Of a stretch of 64,000 nt of DNA, positions 8,349 through 16,063 are shown piece by piece. The stretch spans positions 1 to 64,000 of the forward strand of contig JAJBAV010000001.1 of the NCBI GenBank assembly GCA_020532085.1, written 5' to 3'. Position numbers and translations under genes: made by a program. The notes under the pieces were generated by a model. It had not been told where the DNA came from. It did no database searches and saw only the letters and a list, made by a program, of their open reading frames with translations. The stretch's first letter is position 1. The number at the start of each line of letters is the position of its first letter. The DNA comes from Candidatus Cloacimonadota bacterium. Lineage in GTDB: Bacteria; Cloacimonadota; Cloacimonadia; Cloacimonadales; Cloacimonadaceae.

Positions 8349-9309
8349 GACCCGGGTTTTTTGCCTTGATCAAGATTGCCACGATTTACCCAGGTGTGAG
8401 CCCCAGATCTGAATCCTTGGATAAAATCCAAATGTGAAACCCTGATTTGAAAGACGGAAGGTGGTGGCTTCAGCCACCGTATCTGCCAGAACCTCCGCTG
8501 AGCATGAAGATGACCGGTGTGCTTCAGCCACCGGAGGGACAATCCACAAGTGATCATCCGCGTGGGGATTTGACCCGATCGCGACCATGCCAGCTGGCGG
8601 TTAAAACCGCCGGAAATAGTGTCCCAGTAAACCTGATCCCGGTATACGGTGGCTAAAGCCAATGCCTTCCTTCTATTTGCTGAGTCATGCGGCCGAATGG
8701 CAGAGAACAGATTCATCCCCCGCCGGGCTGGAAACCACTTGGTGGGTGGAGCCAAGGTGCCATTCCGGTGTGGAGGCCCCGGAATCCATGCCCTGGACAA
8801 GTCTTTTCCGGCCCTCTTTCAAACTGATTGGGTAATGGGCTGAACACAAGGCTTTTTTTCCTACAAAGTGAATAATGACCGGAAAAACCCTTCGTCAGAG
8901 GGGTGCAGCACTATAGGCGGGGTGTTTCAACCCCCGCATCAGCCAGCCGGAGCAAAACAACCCCGCCTCGTGCGGGGTGTGGGAATTCACGGAGCGATTC
9001 ATCGCTTCGCCACATGATAAGGTCAGCATCCAGCCCATCCGATCAGCGATAAATCACGCATCAAAGTCCTGCACTCGCAAGCGGGTTTGAATTTCTCTTT
9101 ACGCGACCGGATACGGGGGTTGAAACGCCCCGCCTACAGTCCTGCACCCCGCGCGAGGCGGGGTTCTTTGCCTCTGTTGGGCTTCCGCGGCTTTCAGAGT
9201 CAACGCAGGGATTTGGCATCTAAAGGCACAGGATCGACTATCATTACGGGTTTCCTCAGTTACCCACTCATTTGAAAGAGAGCCATTTGAACTTGAGCCA
9301 AAAGAGAGC
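8349..9309. repeat. Non-coding region with REP-like palindromic units
   Basis: I see no gene in this stretch. It holds short palindromes such as GGTGGCTTCAGCCACC (around 8460), a second CTTCAGCCACCGG copy (around 8522) and GGCGGTTAAAACCGCC (around 8595). Two related 32-bp units lie in opposite orientation at 8905-8936 and 9114-9145 (core TAGGCGGGGTGTTTCAACCC). A second pair, with core AACCCCGCCTCGTGCGGGGT, lies at about 8957-8977 and 9145-9165, also inverted. The arrangement is like clustered REP/BIME-type elements. Weak ATG-initiated frames here lack ribosome binding sites and family-like sequence. Confidence 0.65.
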
Positions 9310-9345
9310 AAAAAAAACGCCCCGGCGAACTGGTTCGGCGGGGCG
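9310..9345 (-). terminator. Intrinsic terminator of the groES-trxA transcript
   Basis: On the minus strand a 13-bp stem (CGCCCCGCCGAAC / GTTCGCCGGGGCG, one mismatch) with a 2-nt loop at 9318-9345 is followed by eight U (9310-9317). It lies 20 bp after the trxA stop. Confidence 0.9.
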
Positions 9346-9365
9346 GGTGATTAAGTTTGAGATGA

Positions 9366-9680
9366 TCAGAGGTAGGGACGGAGTTTGTCCATGACCTTGT
9401 CTTTTTGCACCAGTCCGATTAGCTGAGCGGCTATCTCACCCTTGTGGAAAACCAGCAGGGTGGGGATGGACATGATGGATAGGCGGGTGGCTATGTCCGG
9501 GGCGTTGTCGATGTTGCATTTGGCAACCTTTACCTTGCCTTCAGTTTCCACGGCGATCTTTTCCACGGTGGGTCCCAAAGCTTTGCAGGGTCCGCACCAG
9601 GGCGCCCAGAAATCAACCAGCACAGGCAGTTCGGACTGCATGACTTCGGTTTCGAAGTTTTGGCTTGTGATCTCCAGCAT
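9366..9680 (-). CDS. trxA: Thioredoxin
   Basis: Small cytosolic disulfide reductase, 104 residues, which is the normal length. The redox centre WAPWCGPCK places the cysteines at residues 29 and 32. The cis-proline region SIMSIPTLLVFHKGE and the C-terminal glycine loop QLIGLVQKDKV are intact. It starts 2 bp after the groES stop, so the two are surely co-transcribed from the CIRCE-containing promoter and would be heat- or stress-regulated together. The usual groES partner groEL is not here; pairing groES with trxA is uncommon. Confidence 0.96.
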   Translation of the reverse strand: MLEITSQNFETEVMQSELPVLVDFWAPWCGPCKALGPTVEKIAVETEGKVKVAKCNIDNAPDIATRLSIMSIPTLLVFHKGEIAAQLIGLVQKDKVMDKLRPYL

Positions 9681-9682
9681 CG

Positions 9683-9955
9683 CTACTCCACGATGGCCAG
9701 GATGTCGTCCTTGGAGAGGATGAGCAGTTTTTCGCCTTCGATCTCGATCTCGGTGCCGGAGTATTTTCCGAACAGGATCTTGTCGCCCACTTTGACGATC
9801 TTTTGCAGGTCTTCATCGGTGCCCACGGCGATCACTGCGGCGATCTGGGGTTTTTCCTTGGCGGTGTCGGGGATAATGATGCCGCCGACGGTCTTTTCAG
9901 CGGTGGCGTTTTCGGGCTTCACCACAAGATGTTCTTCAATTGGTCTCAGTTTCAT
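9683..9955 (-). CDS. groES: Co-chaperonin GroES
   Basis: Ten-kDa lid of the GroEL folding chamber. The 90 residues include LRPIEEHLVVKP, the mobile loop with TVGGIIIPDTAKEKPQ, then GDKILFGKYSGTEI, and end in ILSKDDILAIVE, all classical for the family. I chose the ATG at 9955 because GGAGGAACCCA precedes it. A nine-residue in-frame extension to 9982 is not conserved in the family. groEL does not follow; trxA does. A CIRCE-like operator lies about 60-85 bp upstream, implying HrcA control. Confidence 0.95.
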   Translation of the reverse strand: MKLRPIEEHLVVKPENATAEKTVGGIIIPDTAKEKPQIAAVIAVGTDEDLQKIVKVGDKILFGKYSGTEIEIEGEKLLILSKDDILAIVE

Positions 9956-10013
9956 TGGGTTCCTCCATAATGTATTTTGCAAATCTGCAGATATGATAAC
10001 GCGAGAGGCGTAA

Positions 10014-10040
10014 TTAGCAAACCTCTTTTTCGAGTGCTAA
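10014..10040. promoter_or_regulatory. CIRCE-like HrcA operator upstream of groES
   Basis: The minus strand reads TTAGCACTC, nine bases, then GTTTGCTAA. The CIRCE consensus is TTAGCACTC-N9-GAGTGCTAA, so one half-site is perfect, the other matches 7 of 9, and the spacing is exact. A TTGACA lies 5 bp upstream of it on the minus strand (10046-10051), and a TATCAT lies nearer the gene at 9993-9998. Location and spacing support HrcA repression of groES-trxA. No hrcA gene is in the window. Confidence 0.85.
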
Positions 10041-10089
10041 GATTTTGTCAAGACAAATCCGGGATCAGGGACTTTGTACAGCCAGGGCT

Positions 10090-10716
10090 TCATCCGGAGC
10101 CGATCACGTGCTGGAGGTAGCCGTTGAGCAGATAGAGCACGCGATCGAATTCCTTTTCGCCGGGGACGATGATGTCGGCGTTCTTTTTGGTGGGTTCGAT
10201 GAAGGCCTGGTGGGAAGGCTTCACCGTTTCCAGATACTGGTTGAGCACGCTTTCGGGGTCGCGTCCGCGCTGCAGGATGTCGCGCTGGAGGCGTCGGGCG
10301 AGGCGGATGTCGGAATCGGAATCGAGGAAGATCTTGAGGTCGGAGATGTCCAGCAGATCGCTGTAGTAGAGAGCGAAGATGCCTTCCAGGATCACGACTT
10401 CGGCGCCGGCGATGCAGAGCTTGCCCTCGGTGCGGCTGTGGGTGGCGAAATCGTAGTCCGGAACGTTGACCGCTTCGCCGGCCAGCATCAGCTTCAGGTC
10501 ATGGACCAGGTATTCCTGGTCGATGGAGTCAGGGTGATCGAAATTTACTTTCGCGCGCTCTTCCTGGCTCAGGTGGGCGAGGTCGCGATAGTAGTTGTCA
10601 TGGGAGAGGATGACAGTTTTGAGGCTGGCGATGCGGCGCCCGATCGCTTTGGCGATGGTGGTCTTGCCGCTGCAGGTGCCTCCTCCGATCAGGATCAGAT
10701 GCGCTTTTTCAGGCAT
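10090..10716 (-). CDS. udk: Uridine kinase
   Basis: Phosphorylates uridine/cytidine in pyrimidine salvage. The 208-residue protein has a P-loop GGGTCSGKTTIAKAI at residues 11-25, the substrate motif LSHDNYYRDL, then NFDHPDSID and YDFATHSR, all typical of uridine kinases, and EGIFALYYSDL for the second nucleotide-binding strand. Size is normal. The ribosome binding site (TGGAG, 6 bases before ATG) lies between the start codon and the left arm of the adjacent cassette (10730). The gene therefore kept its own translation signal after the cassette arrived. Confidence 0.93.
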   Translation of the reverse strand: MPEKAHLILIGGGTCSGKTTIAKAIGRRIASLKTVILSHDNYYRDLAHLSQEERAKVNFDHPDSIDQEYLVHDLKLMLAGEAVNVPDYDFATHSRTEGKLCIAGAEVVILEGIFALYYSDLLDISDLKIFLDSDSDIRLARRLQRDILQRGRDPESVLNQYLETVKPSHQAFIEPTKKNADIIVPGEKEFDRVLYLLNGYLQHVIGSG

Positions 10717-10729
10717 GGTTCACTCCAGG

Positions 10730-11400
10730 GAATTCGTCGCGGAAAAACGCGGAAAAAAGAAAAATGAAAAAAGAGAAAAATACGGAATCAGGTGGACAAA
10801 CCAAATTGGTCGATTGGCGTAACATTAAATCATGTCCATTGGGGGGCAACAAGCTCATGCAAAAAATGTTGAAATCCCGATTCCATGCATACTTCCGGTA
10901 AAATCAAGCCTGTTGGGAAAAACTGTTAATCATGCGCTTGAAGGATGGCCGTGGGCCAAAGTTCAGTAATACTCCATGGCCGGTGTTTGTCGAAGCTAGA
11001 TAGTTGATCAGCTGTGATTCATGTTCCGAAGTCAATTTCGCCGCAGTTTTGATCTCCACAATCACCAAATTGTCCACATAAAGATCGGCATAATAATCAC
11101 CGACCTCCACGCCTTTGTACTTAACCTTGATAGGTTTCTGGGACTGCACTTCATAACCCAGGGCCTTCAGTTCTATCTTCATGGCGTTTTCATATACCTT
11201 TTCCAGATAGCCGAAACCAAGATTGTTGTAAACAATGAAAAAACAATCGATTATCCTGCTACTGACGTCCTTTTCGATCTTTTTTTCTTCCATTTACCCC
11301 TCCACTAATTGTTTGGCCCGGTGACGTGACCCCCACATTGGTGTTTCTCTTTTTTTCTTCATAGCATTTCTCTTTTTCCGCGCTTTTCCGCGACGAATTC
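10730..11400. mobile_element. TIR cassette A carrying a GxxExxY gene (udk/wecB junction)
   Basis: Inverted arms at 10730-10766 and 11365-11400 start with the identical GAATTCGTCGCGGAAAA and match over about 36 bp, with two mismatches and one indel. The single gene between them (10904-11293) reads in the same direction as both neighbours. The right arm encodes the last 13 codons of wecB; the left arm ends 13 bp before the udk start. Related solo arm copies lie at 23761-23791 and 29739-29769. No transposase or recombinase gene and no clear target duplication were seen. Confidence 0.8.
10904..11293 (-). CDS. GxxExxY protein (PD-(D/E)XK nuclease-like, PDDEXK_3)
   Basis: The 129-residue protein belongs to the small GxxExxY family, whose fold is assigned to the PD-(D/E)XK nuclease superfamily; its biological role is unknown. 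The naming motif appears as LGFGYLEKVYENA (residues about 24-36). The catalytic-type residues are present: Asp in YYADLYVDN and Glu/Lys in VIVEIKTA, followed by SQLINYL. It has its own strong ribosome binding site (GGAGGGGTAA before ATG 11293). It is the only gene inside cassette A, bounded by inverted repeats, and is one of four such genes in this window. Confidence 0.88.
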   Translation of the reverse strand: MEEKKIEKDVSSRIIDCFFIVYNNLGFGYLEKVYENAMKIELKALGYEVQSQKPIKVKYKGVEVGDYYADLYVDNLVIVEIKTAAKLTSEHESQLINYLASTNTGHGVLLNFGPRPSFKRMINSFSQQA

Positions 11401-12447
11401 TCTTTCCAGCAAGTCCAGGATCTTGAGCGAAACGTCAGAGCCGAAGAGGTCGGGGCGGCTGGAGGGAGGCCGGAAATCCAGGATGGAGAGGGGGAAAGCC
11501 CTGGAATCTACAGGCAGAAGGAGGTTCCAGCCGCTGGCCACGGTTTCGGTCCATTCGGTTTCGGAACGCAGGGTAACGCAGGGTATGCCGAGGATGCAGG
11601 CCTCTTTCTGAATGCCTCCGGAATCGGTGAGCACCATGTCCGCCGCGCCCATCAGGCTGATGAAATCCAGATAGGAAAGGGGTTCGACGTAGCGCAGGTT
11701 GGCAAAAATGTCCAGATCGATCCGTGCCAATACGTTGCGGGTGCGGGGATGAACAGGAAAGACGATGGTTTTGCCCAGACTGTTCAGGGCTTTCAGGATA
11801 TGCTCCAGGCGGGCGGGATCGTCCACATTGTAAGGCCGGTGCAGGGTTAGCAGGGAAAAGGAGCCAGCCTGGAGAGAAAGTTCAGCCAGGATGTCGGAAA
11901 AGCCCTCCGCCAGCTCCAAACCCAGCTTCAGGCTGTCGGACATGATGTCGCCAACCAGGCGGGCTTTGTCCTGCAGGCCTTCGCGGCGGGCGTTCTCCAT
12001 GGCCGTGGGAGTGGGACAGAGAAGCAGATCGGAAACATGATCGGCCACCACTCGGTTGATCTCTTCTGGCATGGAGCGGTTGAAACTGCGCAGGCAGGCT
12101 TCCACATGGGCGGTCCTGAGGCCGAGTTTGGCCGCCGCCAGCACCCCGGCGAGGGTGGTGTTGGTATCACCGTAAACGATCACCCAATCGGGGTTTTCCT
12201 CTGCCAAAACGGGTTCCAGGGCGGCCAGGATCTCCGCTGTCTGCACTCCCTGGCTGCCGGAACCGATGTTCAGGTTGTGGTCCGGCGCCGGGAGCTGCAT
12301 GTCCCGGAAGAAAACGTCGTTCATCTGGACGTCATAATGCTGTCCGCTGTGGATGATTATCTCCGAATGGCGTTCTCGGATCAGGCGCGAAAGCGGGGCC
12401 AGTTTCACGAACTGGGGCCGGGCACCGACGATCTGGGCTATTTTCAT
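11359..12447 (-). CDS. wecB: UDP-N-acetylglucosamine 2-epimerase (non-hydrolysing)
   Basis: Interconverts UDP-GlcNAc and UDP-ManNAc for surface glycans. The 362 residues include GARPQFVKLAPL, HSGQHYD, YGDTNTTLAG, HVEACLRSFNRSMPEEINR (UDP binding) and LTDSGGIQKEA, the family hallmarks. The start has AAGGAGCAGCC before ATG. The last 13 residues (EFVAEKRGKREML) are encoded by the right arm of cassette A. They look foreign to the family, so the native C-terminus was probably trimmed or extended there. A second, distinct wecB lies at 37054-38160 in the polysaccharide locus. Confidence 0.94.
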   Translation of the reverse strand: MKIAQIVGARPQFVKLAPLSRLIRERHSEIIIHSGQHYDVQMNDVFFRDMQLPAPDHNLNIGSGSQGVQTAEILAALEPVLAEENPDWVIVYGDTNTTLAGVLAAAKLGLRTAHVEACLRSFNRSMPEEINRVVADHVSDLLLCPTPTAMENARREGLQDKARLVGDIMSDSLKLGLELAEGFSDILAELSLQAGSFSLLTLHRPYNVDDPARLEHILKALNSLGKTIVFPVHPRTRNVLARIDLDIFANLRYVEPLSYLDFISLMGAADMVLTDSGGIQKEACILGIPCVTLRSETEWTETVASGWNLLLPVDSRAFPLSILDFRPPSSRPDLFGSDVSLKILDLLEREFVAEKRGKREML

Positions 12448-12629
12448 GGCTGCTCCTTGGCTGAGGGAATGGATGCCAGTCTCTTGAGGCCGCCCGGAAT
12501 GTCAAGTTTGGTTTGGCTTTGGCCAAAGATGGAGTAACCTATTAAAAAAAGATAGACAAATAACAGCCTATCAAAATCATGGTTTTACAAACTAATCCGA
12601 CCTGGCCCACAGGAGCCTGAGAATAAGAC

Positions 12630-13475
12630 ATGGACATAACGAACATATTCAGCCAGTACGTCACGCCGGAAAGAGTGAATGTGGTTTTACGCGTTTTGCT
12701 CACTCTGGCCATCGGCATCCCGCTGATCATACTGTTGAAAAAACTCACCCAGCGGATCGTAACGAACAGGTTCTCGCCCCAAAGCGAGCAGTTGATTGTT
12801 CGCTTTGTTTACTATCTCAGCCTGCTGATCCTGCTGGTGAGCGTCCTGAACGAATTCGGGTTCAAGCTTTCCGCCCTGCTGGGCGCGGCCGGAGTGGTGG
12901 GCATCGCGATCGGCTTTGCCTCGCAGACCAGCGTCTCGAACATCATCAGCGGGATCTTCCTGATCTCGGAAAAACCCTTTGTGGTGGGTGATGTGATCGA
13001 GGTTGCCGGCATCCGCGGGACCATCGAAACCATAGATCTGCTCTCGCTGAAGCTGAAAACGCCGGACAACCAGTTCGTGCGCGTGCCCAACGAAACCATG
13101 ATCAAGAGCGAGGTGACCAACCTCACCCGGTACCCTTTGCGCAGGATCAACATCAAAGTGGGCGTGGCCTACAAAGAAGATCTGAGCAGGGTGAGCCAGC
13201 TGCTGGCGGAGATCGCCGCCGCTGAACCGCTGGCCCTGAAAGACCCTCCGCCGGTGATCATGGTGGAGAATTTTGGTGATTCCAGCATTGATTTCCTCTT
13301 TGGAGTCTGGGGCAGGACAGATGAGTTTTTTGATCTTAAAACTTCTTTGATGATCCGCATCAAGGATACTTTCGACGCCAACCATATCGAAATTCCTTTC
13401 CCGCATGTATCGCTTTATGCGGGAGAGACATCCAAGCCTTTAAAAATAAGCAACGAAGGAAGTGCCAACACATGA
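12630..13475 (+). CDS. mscS: Small-conductance mechanosensitive channel, MscS family
   Basis: Inner-membrane tension-gated channel that releases solutes on hypo-osmotic shock. The 281 residues show three membrane segments near residues 17-37, 58-78 and 84-112. The pore-lining TM3 contains GAAGVVGIAIGFASQ and then SNIISGIFL. The cytoplasmic beta domain follows with PFVVGDVIEV, GTIETIDLLSLKLKTPDNQF and VRVPNE, as in MscS. Its size matches E. coli MscS. It is the first gene of a plus-strand set with 4-bp and 1-bp overlaps to the next two genes. The divergent 180-bp gap to wecB holds no obvious special element. Confidence 0.94.
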   Translation: MDITNIFSQYVTPERVNVVLRVLLTLAIGIPLIILLKKLTQRIVTNRFSPQSEQLIVRFVYYLSLLILLVSVLNEFGFKLSALLGAAGVVGIAIGFASQTSVSNIISGIFLISEKPFVVGDVIEVAGIRGTIETIDLLSLKLKTPDNQFVRVPNETMIKSEVTNLTRYPLRRINIKVGVAYKEDLSRVSQLLAEIAAAEPLALKDPPPVIMVENFGDSSIDFLFGVWGRTDEFFDLKTSLMIRIKDTFDANHIEIPFPHVSLYAGETSKPLKISNEGSANT

Positions 13476-14173
13476 AAAAGAAACACAAAATCAAAGCCGT
13501 GATCTTCGACCTGGACGGAACCCTGCTGGACAGCCTGCAGGACATGGCTGAAAGCATGAACAAGGCCCTGGCCGAATCCGGCTTGCCCGAGCATCCGCTG
13601 GAGGCATACAAGGATTTTGTGGGCGACGGGCTGTTTAAACTGACCGAAAGAGCATTGCCGGCATCACGGCGGAAAAAAGCCGACGTGGAAGCGATGGCCG
13701 AAAAGTTCTGGGTCAATTATGAGGAAAGCTGGTTTCTGCACACCAAGACCTATCCGGGAATCCTGTATCTGATCCAACTCTGCGTTTCCCACAAGATCAA
13801 GGTGGCGATCCTTTCCAATAAGGTCCACTATTTCACCAAAAAGATGATCCGCCACTATTTCCGCGGCGCGATGATCAATCAGGGCAAAAATCCGTTTGGC
13901 ATTTACAGCGGTGAACAGCCGGACAAACCTGTCAAACCGGACCCCACCCGCGCGCTGGAACTGGCTGAGCGGCTGAAATGCAAACCCGAGAACATCGCCT
14001 TTCTGGGCGATTCCCCCGTGGATGTGCAAACAGCCAAAAATGCCGGCATGATCTCCATCGGCGCCGCCTGGGGTTATTGCGGCAGGGAAGCTCTGGAAAA
14101 AGCCGGAGCGGACTACGTGTTCGACACCGCGGCTGAATTTGCCACCGAACTGGAGAAAAATCCGATAAACTGA
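13472..14173 (+). CDS. gph: HAD-family phosphatase, phosphoglycolate phosphatase-like
   Basis: Haloacid-dehalogenase hydrolase of 233 residues. Motif I is [11 protein letters not shown] (nucleophile and acid Asp), motif II is AILSNK, motif III is the Lys in VKPDPTRAL, and motif IV is [17 protein letters not shown]. The helical cap between motifs I and II resembles phosphoglycolate/pyrophosphatase members, so the substrate is probably a small phosphate ester such as 2-phosphoglycolate, but this cannot be read from sequence alone. It overlaps the mscS stop by ATGA, which indicates translational coupling. Confidence 0.85.
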   Translation: MKKKHKIKAVIFDLDGTLLDSLQDMAESMNKALAESGLPEHPLEAYKDFVGDGLFKLTERALPASRRKKADVEAMAEKFWVNYEESWFLHTKTYPGILYLIQLCVSHKIKVAILSNKVHYFTKKMIRHYFRGAMINQGKNPFGIYSGEQPDKPVKPDPTRALELAERLKCKPENIAFLGDSPVDVQTAKNAGMISIGAAWGYCGREALEKAGADYVFDTAAEFATELEKNPIN

Positions 14174-14589
14174 TGCGCAGCTATCGCAAGGAACTGTGGT
14201 TCAACACCGCCCAACGCAGGGAGTATGTGAATATCACCTCCCAGGTGGAGGACTGCCTGCGCGAAAGCGGCATCAGGGAAGGCCTGTGCCTGGTGAATCC
14301 CATGCACATCACCGCCTCGGTGTTCATCAATGACGACGAAGGTGGCCTGCATCAGGATTTTGAGAGCTGGCTGGAACGCCTGGCCCCGGAGAAACCGCAC
14401 TCGCAATATGCCCACAACGGCTTTGAGGACAACGCGGACGCGCACCTCAAACGCCAGCTGATGGGACGCGAGGTGGTGGTGGCGGTCACGGCGGGAAAAC
14501 TGGATTTCGGCACCTGGGAACAGATCTTCTATGGAGAATTTGACGGCAGGCGCCGCAAGCGCGTGCTGGTGAAGATAATCGGTGAATAA
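14173..14589 (+). CDS. yjbQ: YjbQ/UPF0047 family protein (secondary thiamine-phosphate synthase activity)
   Basis: The 138-residue protein matches the whole UPF0047 pattern: [32 protein letters not shown], then [18 protein letters not shown] and [20 protein letters not shown]. The conserved His, Glu and Asp residues of the putative metal site are present. Members can replace ThiE weakly when over-expressed, but the true role is unsettled. Its ATG uses the A of the preceding TGA, so it is coupled to the HAD gene. An intrinsic terminator follows directly. Confidence 0.9.
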   Translation: MRSYRKELWFNTAQRREYVNITSQVEDCLRESGIREGLCLVNPMHITASVFINDDEGGLHQDFESWLERLAPEKPHSQYAHNGFEDNADAHLKRQLMGREVVVAVTAGKLDFGTWEQIFYGEFDGRRRKRVLVKIIGE

Positions 14590-14598
14590 ATAAGCTGA

Positions 14599-14622
14599 CC
14601 CCGCCACCCGGCGGGGTTTTTT
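14599..14622 (+). terminator. Intrinsic terminator after yjbQ
   Basis: The stem CCCCGC / GCGGGG with the loop CACCCG is followed by six T, 10 bp after the yjbQ stop. It ends the mscS-gph-yjbQ transcript. Confidence 0.9.
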
Positions 14623-14768
14623 GTATCCCCCGCTTCCAGGGCGGGGCGTTTTCGCTTGACACAAATCTGCCCCTGTCCAACCTGATGTTCGTCCTCCCCG
14701 CTGGCGGTCACTTATTTTGCGCGGACTGGCGCAGCAGAGGAAGGCAACACAACAGATCAGGAGAAGTA

Positions 14769-16034
14769 ATGAAAGCAAAGAAACAGAGGCCGGCAGGCGC
14801 CATCGATTTCGCGCGGATCAGATACTCCGCGGAGACGGAACTGGAACGGGTGTTGGAAAAGGATTTCGCGCTGGAGCAGTATTACGACGTTTTTGACAAC
14901 CGCGACGAGGTGGAGGCCATCACCAACGAGATGCTTTCCAACACCGTGTTGCTCAGCGAGGCCATCGCCCCGCGCATCTACAGCCTCTGCAGCGAGATCC
15001 AGTCCAAGCTGGGCTTCGCGGAAAAAATCGATTTCTACCTGCAGTCCTCAGCCGAGATCAACGCCTTTTCCATCAACGGTTACGACTATGTGCCCAACAT
15101 CATCTGTTTCACCTCAGCCCTGATCCAGCAGATGGACGACAACGAGCTCCGCTTTGTGATCGGCCACGAGATCGGTCACCTGATCTACGACCACAACAAG
15201 CTGGACGTGGTGCAGCGCTTTCTGAACAAGAACGAAGGCGAACGGCTGCCAGCCATGATCACCCTGCACTACCTGCGCTTCATCAAATACGCCGAGATCA
15301 GCGCCGACCGCATCGGCTTCATCGCCATGCCGGACATCAATGTGGTCACCAACACCTTTTTCAAGCTCACCTGCGGGCTTTCACAGGAGCATCTGAATTT
15401 CGTGGCCGCGGAGTATCTGAAACAGCTGGACCGGATCCGCGAGATCGGGGTGGGCGATCTCTTTTCCTCCCACCCCAATTCCATGATCCGCATCCAGGCG
15501 CTGATGCACTTCGCGGAATCGGAACTGGTTCCACAAACATCCTCCCAGTCCATCAACCAGGAACAGCTGGATGCCCGGGTCTCGGAGTTGCTGGCACTTT
15601 TGGAAACCAAGCCCAAAAAGGAAAAGGAACAAAAGATCGTGGAATTTCTGGCCGCCGTGGGGCTTTACATGGCCACCTTCGACAAAGACAGCCTTGAAGA
15701 AAAATGGAACCTGCTCTTCGACTGGATCTCGGACTACACCACCCAGCCCGAGATCTATCTGCAATTCAAGAACGAAGCCGAGATCAAAAAGCGCGTGAAG
15801 GCGATCTGCAAACATTACGCCAACCAGCAGGACAATGATAAATTCACCCTGATGGAGCAGATCGTGTGCGTGACCCTGATCGACGGCCGCCTGGAACTGG
15901 GCGAGAAACAAAGACTGGCGGAACTGGCCGCGGCTGTCAATATCTCGCCCGACGCGCTGAACCTGATCATCCGCAAATGCAGCGAAAACGTTCTCACCCC
16001 CAACAAGAAATTCATGCTGGGTGGTTCCAGCTGA
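14769..16034 (+). CDS. M48-like zinc metallopeptidase with C-terminal TerB-like helical domain
   Basis: The 421-residue protein has a zincin motif GHEIGHLIYDH (about residues 134-144) and a downstream EISADRIGF supplying the third zinc ligand, as in M48 peptidases (HtpX/Oma1-type catalytic core). It lacks the membrane helices of HtpX. The last 130 residues (from about KEQKIVEFLAAVGLYMATFD to the end, with TLIDGRLELGEKQRLAELAA) look like a TerB/DnaJ-associated helical domain. The ATG at 14769 is chosen because AGGAGAAGTA precedes it. The next gene, another peptidase, begins 29 bp downstream. Confidence 0.82.
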   Translation: MKAKKQRPAGAIDFARIRYSAETELERVLEKDFALEQYYDVFDNRDEVEAITNEMLSNTVLLSEAIAPRIYSLCSEIQSKLGFAEKIDFYLQSSAEINAFSINGYDYVPNIICFTSALIQQMDDNELRFVIGHEIGHLIYDHNKLDVVQRFLNKNEGERLPAMITLHYLRFIKYAEISADRIGFIAMPDINVVTNTFFKLTCGLSQEHLNFVAAEYLKQLDRIREIGVGDLFSSHPNSMIRIQALMHFAESELVPQTSSQSINQEQLDARVSELLALLETKPKKEKEQKIVEFLAAVGLYMATFDKDSLEEKWNLLFDWISDYTTQPEIYLQFKNEAEIKKRVKAICKHYANQQDNDKFTLMEQIVCVTLIDGRLELGEKQRLAELAAAVNISPDALNLIIRKCSENVLTPNKKFMLGGSS

Positions 16035-16063
16035 GGCCTGGAACCGTTTCAGGGGAAACAACC

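Noticed and set aside
10730-11400. Target site duplications at the cassette ends
   Set aside because: I compared bases outside the arms of cassettes A-D and saw no convincing direct repeats, so none are claimed.
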